From Hoyosella subflava DQS3-9A1 (lineage in GTDB: Bacteria > Actinomycetota > Actinomycetes > Mycobacteriales > Mycobacteriaceae): a DNA stretch of 64,000 nucleotides. The DNA lies in contig NC_015564.1 in the NCBI RefSeq assembly GCF_000214175.1, forward strand, positions 2,046,001-2,110,000, in the 5' to 3' direction. The notes below the pieces were generated by a model that worked only from the letters and a program-made list of their open reading frames with translations, made no database searches and was not told where the DNA came from. Positions 1 to 6,668 of the stretch are shown here, piece after piece (position 1 is the first letter of the stretch; every line of letters begins with the position of its first letter). Both the position numbers and the translations under genes were made by a program.

Positions 1-156
1 GAACCTCCAGGCGGCAAGCTCTCCACCACAGCGGTAGGAGTGTACGGATCGGTCATCCGCAGCCTGCGAAAAATCACCGGACACACAGTCGATCGTGAAC
101 CTGCCTGGCGTACACCGAGCCAGTCCCTTACGACCGGCGCCACCCGCACTTGGTAG
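1..156 (+). CDS. hhyS: [NiFe]-hydrogenase small subunit, C-terminal fragment
   Basis: The first 156 bases are open in frame 1 and end at a TAG. The 51 visible residues include PPGGKLSTTAVGVYGSVIRS and end in a basic tail; from memory this resembles the C-terminus of group 1h small subunits (HhyS). The small subunit carries the three Fe-S clusters that pass electrons out of the catalytic subunit, but the cluster ligands and the twin-arginine region lie outside the window. The gap to the large subunit start is 16 bases, the usual small-then-large order. The identification rests on this short tail plus the position immediately upstream of hhyL. Confidence 0.8.
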   Translation, partial: EPPGGKLSTTAVGVYGSVIRSLRKITGHTVDREPAWRTPSQSLTTGATRTW

Positions 157-172
157 AGCAAAGAGGCATGCG

Positions 173-1987
173 ATGACATCGACTATTCACGGCCCTGGCC
201 CGCTTCCCACCCCGCCGCTGGCTCAAGAAGGCCCCGACGGCCTGGTGGAGATGAACTGGGATCCCATCACGAGAATTGTGGGAAGCCTGGGTATCTACAC
301 GAAAATTGATTTCAAGAAGAGGGAGGTCGTCGAGTGTCACAGCACGTCGTCGATCTTCCGTGGCTACTCCATCTTCATGAAAGGGAAAGACCCGCGAGAC
401 GCGCATTTCATCACCAGCCGTATCTGCGGCATTTGTGGTGACAACCACGCGACGTGCTCGTGCTACACGCAGAACATGGCGTACGGGGTCAAACCCCCGC
501 ACATTGGCGAATGGATCGTCAATCTAGGCGAGGCCGCCGAGTATATGTTCGATCACAATATCTTCCAGGAGAACCTGGTTGGGGTGGACTTCTGCGAGAA
601 GATGGTCGCCGAGACCAACCCCGGAGTACTCGACAAAGCGAACAAGACCGAGTCGCCGCATGCCGGCGAGCACGGATACAAGACTATCGGCGACATCATG
701 CGGTCGCTCAACCCGTTCTCGGGTGAGTTCTATCGTGAGGCTCTCGCCGTCAGCCGGTCCACACGCGAGATGTTCTGTCTCATGGAAGGCCGTCACGTTC
801 ACCCGTCGACTCTCTATCCAGGCGGTGTGGGAACAGTCGCCACCATCCAGTTGATGACCGACTATATGAGTCGGCTGATGCGCTACGTCGAATTCATGAA
901 GAAGGTCGTGCCGATGCACGACGATCTCTTCGATTTCTTCTATGACGCGCTGCCGGGCTATGAGAAGGTCGGCCTGCGACGGACGCTGCTCGGCTGCTGG
1001 GGATCGTTCCAGGATCCTGAAGTGTGCAACTTCGCGTACCGGGACATGGAGGACTGGGGTCGGAAGATGTTTGTCACCCCAGGGGTCGTCGTCGATGGAA
1101 AGCTGGTGACGACGTCGCTGGTCGACATCAATCTCGGTATCCGGATCCTGCTGGGCAGCTCGTACTACGACGACTGGACTGACCAGGAAATGTTCGTGAC
1201 TCACGATCCGCTGGGCAATCCCGTCGACAGGCGCCACCCCTGGAATCAGCACACCAACCCGCGCCCGCAGAAGCGGGACATGGACGATAAGTACTCGTGG
1301 GTCATGTCGCCCCGCTGGTATGACGGAAAAGATCATTTGGCGCTCGATACAGGTGGCGGCCCGCTCGCGCGGCTCTGGACCACGGCGCTCGCCGGTCTCG
1401 TGGATTGCGGCTACGTGAAGGCCACAGGCAGCAGCGTGCAGATCAATCTGCCGAAGACAGCGCTCAAGGGGCCAGTCAGCTTCGAATGGAAGATCCCGAA
1501 GCACGGATCGAACACCATCGAACGCGACCGCGCGCGCACGTACTTCCAGGCGTACGCGGCTGGATGCGCGCTGCACTTCTGCGAGAAGGCGCTGGAAGAA
1601 ATCCGGGCTGGCAGAACGAAGACATGGGAGAAGTTCGAGGTCCCCGACGAGGGAATTGGATGCGGCTTCACCGAGGCTGTGCGCGGCGTGCTGAGTCATC
1701 ACATGGTTATTCGTGACGGCAAGATCGCGAACTACCATCCGTACCCGCCGACACCGTGGAACGCCAATCCGCGCGACAGCTACGGAACGCCCGGTCCCTA
1801 TGAGGATGCGGTGCAGGGCCAGCCGATTTTCGAGGAGAACACGCGCGAGAATTTCAAGGGGATCGACGTGATGCGGACTGTTCGCAGCTTCGATCCGTGC
1901 CTGCCCTGCGGGGTGCACATGTACCTCGGTGGCGGAAAGACACTGGAGAAGCTTCACTCTCCGACACAGTCACTGACCGGCGAGTGA
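173..1987 (+). CDS. hhyL: [NiFe]-hydrogenase large (catalytic) subunit, group 1h/5
   Basis: This 604-residue protein carries the NiFe active site that oxidises H2. The N-terminal ligand motif RICGICGDNH starts at residue 83 (Cys85, Cys88) and the C-terminal motif DPCLPCGVH supplies Cys576 and Cys579. His582 is where the maturation endopeptidase would cut, removing the last 22 residues. The reading frame is open back to base 95, but ATG 173 just downstream of the small-subunit stop gives the normal N-terminus; the extra 26 residues would overlap hhyS. The DNHATCSCY context after the second Cys is typical of the actinobacterial high-affinity class known for scavenging atmospheric H2. Group assignment is by recalled sequence resemblance and neighbours, not by a tree. 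Confidence 0.95.
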   Translation: MTSTIHGPGPLPTPPLAQEGPDGLVEMNWDPITRIVGSLGIYTKIDFKKREVVECHSTSSIFRGYSIFMKGKDPRDAHFITSRICGICGDNHATCSCYTQNMAYGVKPPHIGEWIVNLGEAAEYMFDHNIFQENLVGVDFCEKMVAETNPGVLDKANKTESPHAGEHGYKTIGDIMRSLNPFSGEFYREALAVSRSTREMFCLMEGRHVHPSTLYPGGVGTVATIQLMTDYMSRLMRYVEFMKKVVPMHDDLFDFFYDALPGYEKVGLRRTLLGCWGSFQDPEVCNFAYRDMEDWGRKMFVTPGVVVDGKLVTTSLVDINLGIRILLGSSYYDDWTDQEMFVTHDPLGNPVDRRHPWNQHTNPRPQKRDMDDKYSWVMSPRWYDGKDHLALDTGGGPLARLWTTALAGLVDCGYVKATGSSVQINLPKTALKGPVSFEWKIPKHGSNTIERDRARTYFQAYAAGCALHFCEKALEEIRAGRTKTWEKFEVPDEGIGCGFTEAVRGVLSHHMVIRDGKIANYHPYPPTPWNANPRDSYGTPGPYEDAVQGQPIFEENTRENFKGIDVMRTVRSFDPCLPCGVHMYLGGGKTLEKLHSPTQSLTGE

Positions 1988-1995
1988 CGAGCACC

Positions 1996-2904
1996 ATGAC
2001 TTCCCGGGGCCCCGAACAGTGGCGGACTGCGGGTGAGCGCATTGATGCGTTGCTCGACGCGATGGCGTCGAGCGGGCCGATCGTGCGTGAGCGCGCCGAA
2101 CATCTGGTCCGGGAAGTCGTCGGGCTCTACGGAGCCGCGCTCGAGCAGATACAGGCACTCGTCGGCGAGAGTGATGACAAACAGTTGCTGCGCAAGCTCG
2201 CGGACGATGACCTCGTCGCGAGTTTGCTGCTTGTCCACGGCCTTCATCCGGACGACGAGGAAACCAGGGTGCGTCGCGCGCTTGACAGCGTGCGGCCTTA
2301 CCTTGGATCACACGGTGGCGACGTCGACCTCATCGGCATCGAGGACGGCGTCGTTCATCTACGCTTTCAGGGCACATGTAAGAGTTGCCCCTCCTCGACC
2401 GCCACCCTCGAACTTGCGGTGGAAGGCGCCATCAAAGCCGCTGCTCCGGAAGTGACATCGATCGAGGCGGAAACAGCCCCCGCGGGGACTGGGCAAGCTA
2501 GCGGTGGTGCTGCGGTCATCGCCCCAGATTCCCTGTTCTCGAAGGTCCACCAGCACGCGAACTGGGTTGCACTGCCTGAGCTCGCTGATCTTGCTGATGG
2601 GGAAGTTGGGGGATACGCGCTTGGTGGCACCACCGTGCTCGTGTGTCGAAGTGGCGTGGACACGTTCGCGTTCATCGACCGTTGCCCCCACTGCCTGAAC
2701 TCGATGGCCGGCGCCGTGCTCCACCGCATGGCGGGCGCGAAAGCAGGTGCGGCGGTACTGAGGTGTCCACAATGCCGCACTCACTACGACGTCCGTCATG
2801 CAGGCGCCGGAATGGACGACACCAGCGAGCACTTGACACCACTGCCCGTGCTGCCGAGAAATGGAACGCTCTCCGTCGCGCTCCCGGCGGGAGCCGGGCA
2901 GTGA
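1996..2904 (+). CDS. NifU-like / Rieske [2Fe-2S] fusion protein of the hydrogenase operon
   Basis: A 302-residue protein with two recognisable metal modules. A NifU C-terminal-like domain around residues 85-150 has the CKSC pair (GTCKSCPSS). A Rieske-type domain in the last ~100 residues has CPH at about residue 228 and CRTH further on, matching C-x-H ... C-x-x-H. A Rieske protein is commonly encoded next to group 1h hydrogenases and is thought to take electrons from the small subunit; the NifU part could carry or deliver an Fe-S cluster. ATG 1996 is chosen, 8 bases after the hhyL stop; the frame is open 99 bases further back inside hhyL. The next gene begins at GTG 2901, overlapping this stop. 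Confidence 0.85.
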   Translation: MTSRGPEQWRTAGERIDALLDAMASSGPIVRERAEHLVREVVGLYGAALEQIQALVGESDDKQLLRKLADDDLVASLLLVHGLHPDDEETRVRRALDSVRPYLGSHGGDVDLIGIEDGVVHLRFQGTCKSCPSSTATLELAVEGAIKAAAPEVTSIEAETAPAGTGQASGGAAVIAPDSLFSKVHQHANWVALPELADLADGEVGGYALGGTTVLVCRSGVDTFAFIDRCPHCLNSMAGAVLHRMAGAKAGAAVLRCPQCRTHYDVRHAGAGMDDTSEHLTPLPVLPRNGTLSVALPAGAGQ

Positions 2905-3581
2905 ACGGGGCATCGAACAGCTCCGGGGGAGATTCGCCGTTCGAGGTTCTGCGGCGCATTCGTGGCACCAGGCCGCGAACACCGCCCGGCGAACGCTGCG
3001 ACATGTGTGCGGTGCCGATTGATGGGGAGGCCCACTCACACGTCGTGGACGTGCAGGGCCGACAGCTGATGTGCGTCTGCAGACCGTGTTATCTGCTTTT
3101 CACCGAGACGAAAGCAAATCTGCGCTTCCGTGCCGTACCCGATCGGTACGTGCGGTTCGGTGCGGACGCACTCACCCTGGACCAGTGGAACGCACTCGAC
3201 ATTCCGGTGGGGCTCGCCTTCTTCTTCCGGAACTCCGTGCTCGATCGGATGGTGACGTTCTATCCGGGGCCAGCTGGCGCTACGGAGTCAGAGCTCGCGG
3301 TCGACCAGTGGACACAGATCATCGACGCGATACCGCACCTCACGCTGATGCTTCCGGACGTGGAGGCGCTGCTGATCCGTGTCCCCGAGCAGGGCCAGGG
3401 GCAGCCCGAATGCTTCCTCGTTCCGATTGACGCGTGTTACGAACTGGTCGGACAGTTGCGTGCTGTCTGGCGCGGGTTCGACGGAGGCCAGGATGCGAGG
3501 CGCCGCATCGATGCGTTCTTCAGCCAGGTAGCCGCGCGAAGCAAGCCCGCTGTTGCCAATTCCGCGGGCGGTGGGAGATGA
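2901..3581 (+). CDS. DUF5947 family protein, probable zinc-binding hydrogenase accessory
   Basis: A 226-residue cytosolic protein that I recognise as the DUF5947 family found in actinobacterial hydrogenase operons; its function is unknown. The N-terminal third has a metal-site-like set of residues: Cys33 and Cys36 (CDMC), His45 and His47, then Cys58, Cys60 and Cys63 (CVCRPC). The rest lacks a motif I can name. GTG 2901 overlaps the previous stop by four bases, and the 3' end overlaps the next ATG, so translation is probably coupled on both sides. The Cys/His set suggests Zn or Ni handling, assembly or a structural knuckle, but that is inference. Confidence 0.8.
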   Translation: MNGASNSSGGDSPFEVLRRIRGTRPRTPPGERCDMCAVPIDGEAHSHVVDVQGRQLMCVCRPCYLLFTETKANLRFRAVPDRYVRFGADALTLDQWNALDIPVGLAFFFRNSVLDRMVTFYPGPAGATESELAVDQWTQIIDAIPHLTLMLPDVEALLIRVPEQGQGQPECFLVPIDACYELVGQLRAVWRGFDGGQDARRRIDAFFSQVAARSKPAVANSAGGGR

Positions 3582-4255
3582 CCGCCCTTCAGTTTGAGGT
3601 TCTCTCCATTGAGCCGGAACAGTTTGCTGTTACCCCGAATCTTCTCGTGACCTTACGCATTACGGAACAAAGCGCAGCGCAGGTGCATGCGATAGTCCTG
3701 AACTGTCAGATCCGCATCGAGCCACAGCGCCGCCGTTACAGTGACGATGAAGCTGCGGGCCTACGTGACCTGTTCGGCCCTCGTGAGCAATGGGCGTCAG
3801 CGGTGCGGGCATTTCAGTGGCTTCACACGGCAACCACAGTGCCAGGTTTCGTCGGCTCGTACGACGCGACACTGCCCATACCCTGCACGTACGATTTCGA
3901 GGTCACCGCGGCGAAGTATCTGCACGCGCTCGATCGAGCGGAGAATGACGAGAACGGATCACAAGGCAAAGTGCCCCTCGTCTTTCTTTTCAGCGGCTCC
4001 GTCTTCACCAAGAGCGGCGCTGGGATCCACGTCGAACGCGTCCCCTGGCACTGTGAAGCGAGCTATGACATGCCAGTGAAGGTCTGGCATGACCTCATCG
4101 CGCAGCACTACCCGAACAGTGGCTGGCTGCGTCTGGATACGGACACGATGAACGCGCTTCTACGTTTCAAAGCGGCTAAGGGACTCACCACACTCGATGC
4201 CGCGGTGTCGCTTCTGCTCCTGCACGAGCGTGACGCGGGGGAGGTGCCGAAGTGA
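3578..4255 (+). CDS. DUF6084 family protein, hydrogenase-associated, unknown function
   Basis: A 225-residue soluble protein matching the DUF6084 type seen beside DUF5947 in hydrogenase operons. It has no signal peptide, membrane segment or clustered Cys/His. The composition is rich in beta-forming residues with several Trp/His/Pro stretches (QWLHTATTVPGF, VPWHCEASYDMP), which suggests a beta-rich fold that binds a partner rather than an enzyme, but this is a guess. ATG 3578 overlaps the TGA of the previous gene (ATGA). The 3' end overlaps GTG 4252 of the next gene. The conserved position between the structural and hyp genes suggests a role in assembly or oligomerisation of the hydrogenase. 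Confidence 0.75.
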   Translation: MTALQFEVLSIEPEQFAVTPNLLVTLRITEQSAAQVHAIVLNCQIRIEPQRRRYSDDEAAGLRDLFGPREQWASAVRAFQWLHTATTVPGFVGSYDATLPIPCTYDFEVTAAKYLHALDRAENDENGSQGKVPLVFLFSGSVFTKSGAGIHVERVPWHCEASYDMPVKVWHDLIAQHYPNSGWLRLDTDTMNALLRFKAAKGLTTLDAAVSLLLLHERDAGEVPK

Positions 4256-5679
4256 GTGATCTCGCGGTGAACCCTGCAAGCCTGGAACGCGCTCGCGCCG
4301 TCGCGGACGCGGTGCTGTACGAGGGGTATTTGCTGTATCCGTACCGCGCGGATTCCCGGAAGAACCAGACGCGCTGGCAGTTTGGTGTTCTCGGCCCACC
4401 GGGAGCGGCAGAACGCTTCGCAGGAGAGGAATCGCACCTCAGCGCGCAATGTCTGGTCCGTTGTGGTTCGGACGCCAAGATAGGCGTCAGCGTGCGGTTT
4501 CTGCAATTGCAGCGACGCGAGGTCGAAGAGTTACGCGAAGGTCGCTTCGTTTCAGTACCCGAAATGACGGTGGGGCAGCAACGATACCTCGCTTGGGACG
4601 AAGCAGTCGCGCATGACGTCGATCTTGGAGACCTCGCGCTTCGGTCACCGCACGCTGTGGTAACGGAGGTCAGCGGCGCTGAGGTCGTCGAGATGCTCAC
4701 CGACAACGGTGACATCGCTGGTCGAGTCCGCCGGACACGCTGGCCGCTGCGAGCGGAACTGTCAGTGCACGCGACCGGCGTCAGCGACCTGCTCACAGTC
4801 AATGTCGCCGTGCGCAACACCAGTACGACGACGGGCTCGAGCGACCCGAAAACCGATGCCATACGCAGTTCACTGTTGGGCGCTCACGTCATACTGACCT
4901 GCGCGAATGCGGAATTTGTATCTCTGCTTGAGCCTGGCGAACGCACCGACGACACCGAAAAAGCAGCGGACGAAGTGAGAGCAGCGAGTTCATGCGTTCA
5001 TCACCGGTGCTTTCCGGTTCTCGCGGGTCTGCCCGGCGAACGTCATATTGTTCTGATCTCGCCGATCATTCTCTATGACTACCCAGAAATCGCCGGGGAG
5101 AGCAGCGGTCCCATGTTCGATGCCACAGAAATTGACGAGATCCTCACGCTACGCGTCATGGCCATGACGGAGGACGAGAAAGCAATGGCCCGCGCGACTG
5201 ATCCGCTCGCGGCCGAGATTATCGACCGTGCAGACCAGAGCACCGCGGATTCGCTTGGTGCGCTGCATGGAACGATCAGAAACGGCTCGAACGACAGGTC
5301 TGCCGGCCTCGATCACGTACCGGTCTTCACCGAACCGGGGGAGGACAAGCCCTGGTGGGACCCCGCCGTGGATTCACGCGTCGACCCGGAAACCGACACC
5401 GTGACGATCTGCGGCGTCTCCGTCGGTAAAGGAAGTCTTGTGCGGGTACACCCTTGTCGCAGCGCGGACGCACAGGACCTGTTCTTCAGGGATCAGGTTG
5501 CGCGAGTGACGATGGTGCATACCGACGTGGACGGTGGCACGCATATCGGCGTAGTCCTCGTCGATGATCCCGCAGCCGATCTGCACGACTGGTTTGGCCG
5601 CTACTTGTACTTCGCGCCGAGTGAACTCGAGCCACTCGGCGCTGATGGCACGTCACCCAGGAAGGAGAGTGCATCATGA
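4252..5679 (+). CDS. Uncharacterised 475-residue hydrogenase-operon protein
   Basis: A large cytosolic protein I recognise only as a recurrent member of group 1h operons (N-terminus with YEGYLLYPYRADS followed by KNQTRWQFG); I know no activity. There is no Walker motif, Fe-S ligand cluster or membrane helix. The C-terminal segment after about residue 370 (VTICGVSVGKGSLVRVHPC) looks like a small beta-barrel domain. GTG 4252 overlaps the DUF6084 stop, and the gene ends four bases into the ATG of the 39-aa peptide, so it lies in the same coupled chain. A scaffold or assembly factor is possible. Confidence 0.75.
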   Translation: MSDLAVNPASLERARAVADAVLYEGYLLYPYRADSRKNQTRWQFGVLGPPGAAERFAGEESHLSAQCLVRCGSDAKIGVSVRFLQLQRREVEELREGRFVSVPEMTVGQQRYLAWDEAVAHDVDLGDLALRSPHAVVTEVSGAEVVEMLTDNGDIAGRVRRTRWPLRAELSVHATGVSDLLTVNVAVRNTSTTTGSSDPKTDAIRSSLLGAHVILTCANAEFVSLLEPGERTDDTEKAADEVRAASSCVHHRCFPVLAGLPGERHIVLISPIILYDYPEIAGESSGPMFDATEIDEILTLRVMAMTEDEKAMARATDPLAAEIIDRADQSTADSLGALHGTIRNGSNDRSAGLDHVPVFTEPGEDKPWWDPAVDSRVDPETDTVTICGVSVGKGSLVRVHPCRSADAQDLFFRDQVARVTMVHTDVDGGTHIGVVLVDDPAADLHDWFGRYLYFAPSELEPLGADGTSPRKESAS

Positions 5680-5795
5680 AGGAACTCGGAGTCGCCACAA
5701 CGGTGTTCCTGTCGCTACTCGTAGCGGTAGGGCTGGTCGTTGGAGTCAAATCCGTTCCAGATATTAAGCGCTACATGCGTATGCGTCAGATGTAG
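5676..5795 (+). CDS. DUF6893-type 39-aa membrane peptide
   Basis: A very short gene: ATG 5676 overlaps the previous TGA, the upstream GAAGGAGA is a good ribosome binding site, and TAG is at 5793. The peptide begins MKELGVATTVFLSLLVAVG, a single hydrophobic helix at about residues 7-25, followed by a basic tail containing VPDIKRYMRMRQM. I recognise it as DUF6893, small proteins found in hydrogenase operons. The high-affinity enzyme has no membrane subunit encoded in this window, so a membrane-anchoring or quinone-access role is an attractive inference. The maturation protease gene starts 9 bases downstream. Confidence 0.8.
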   Translation: MKELGVATTVFLSLLVAVGLVVGVKSVPDIKRYMRMRQM

Positions 5796-5804
5796 CGGCG
5801 CGCG

Positions 5805-6386
5805 ATGACGGACGATGCAGCGGCACCAGGTGGTCCGGAACTGCCAGAAGCGCCGGGCGCTCCGACTCCGACTCGTGTTCTCGTCGCCGGTATCGGGAAC
5901 ATTTTCCTCGGCGATGATGGTTTCGGGCCGGCGGTTCTGCGCGCACTTAACGGCGGCAGTATTGCGGTGCCACCATCGGTGCGGTGCGTTGATTACGGAA
6001 TCCGGGGCATGCACCTTGCCTACGACTTGCTCGAAAAGTGGGGCGGCCTGATCCTCGTCGACGCGCTGCCCGGCCGCGGCGCCCCCGGGACAGTTCACGT
6101 GCTTGAGGTCGATGCGCGCGACATCATTGAGTTGCGCTCCACCGAGGTGCCCAGGAACGCAGCGCAAATCGACGGTCACGCGATGGATCCGGCCGCCGTC
6201 TTTGCAAGCCTCGATGCTTTGGGTGGCAGCCTCCCCCGGACCCTCGTTGTCGGCTGCGAGGCAGACACGACCGCTGAGGGCATCGGCCTGTCGCCAGCTG
6301 TCGAGGCTGCCGTGCCCGTTGCCGCCCGCAGGATCGCCGAACTTGTCGCGACGCTCGAACCAGCTGGCGCGGGAAAGGAGGGCTGA
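5805..6386 (+). CDS. hyaD: Hydrogenase maturation endopeptidase (HyaD/HupD family)
   Basis: A 193-residue nickel-sensing protease of the M52 family that cuts the C-terminal tail from the large subunit after NiFe insertion. After a Pro/Ala-rich N-terminal extension of about 20 residues come GIGNIFLGDDGFG (acidic metal ligand in GDDG), VDALPGRG (second Asp) and IDGHAMDP (His ligand), in the family's order. Its likely substrate is the hhyL tail after His582. The extension before the first beta strand is longer than in Escherichia coli HybD. It follows the 39-aa membrane peptide and precedes hypC by three bases. Confidence 0.93.
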   Translation: MTDDAAAPGGPELPEAPGAPTPTRVLVAGIGNIFLGDDGFGPAVLRALNGGSIAVPPSVRCVDYGIRGMHLAYDLLEKWGGLILVDALPGRGAPGTVHVLEVDARDIIELRSTEVPRNAAQIDGHAMDPAAVFASLDALGGSLPRTLVVGCEADTTAEGIGLSPAVEAAVPVAARRIAELVATLEPAGAGKEG

Positions 6387-6389
6387 TCC

Positions 6390-6668
6390 ATGTGCCTAGG
6401 AATTCCTGGCCAGGTACAGCGAATGCTGGAGGGGTACGGTGATCAGCTCGCGCTCGTCGATGTCGAAGGGGAGCTGCGGAAGGTCAACATCGGCCTGCTG
6501 TCTGACGTGCCCGCCGCTGGACCGCCCGTCTCACCCGGCGAATGGGTGATCATCCACATGGGTTTTGCGGTCGAGCGCGCGACACCTGAGGGCGCGGCGC
6601 AAGCGAGAGCGGGACTGGAATTGCTCGGCCGCGGAGCGCCGCCGCAAACACGGGGTGACCCACCATGA
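6390..6668 (+). CDS. hypC: HypC/HupF hydrogenase assembly chaperone (first copy)
   Basis: A 92-residue member with the invariant start MCLGIPGQV; Cys2 binds the Fe(CN)2CO unit being built on HypD and passes it to the large subunit. IHMGFAVERAT near residue 55 is the second conserved block. The last ~20 residues are Gly/Pro-rich and less conserved. The stop overlaps ATG 6665 of hypF. A second hypC lies at 9005, so this copy may be the one dedicated to docking with the large subunit; that division of labour is inference. Confidence 0.93.
   Translation: MCLGIPGQVQRMLEGYGDQLALVDVEGELRKVNIGLLSDVPAAGPPVSPGEWVIIHMGFAVERATPEGAAQARAGLELLGRGAPPQTRGDPP

Noticed and set aside
95-172. Extended N-terminus of the hydrogenase large subunit
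   Set aside because: It overlaps the end of hhyS in another frame; ATG 173 gives the normal family start.
524-1957. A 477-codon minus-strand ORF across hhyL
   Set aside because: It is antisense to a strongly conserved gene in a GC-rich genome where such long shadow frames are common; no recognisable domain.
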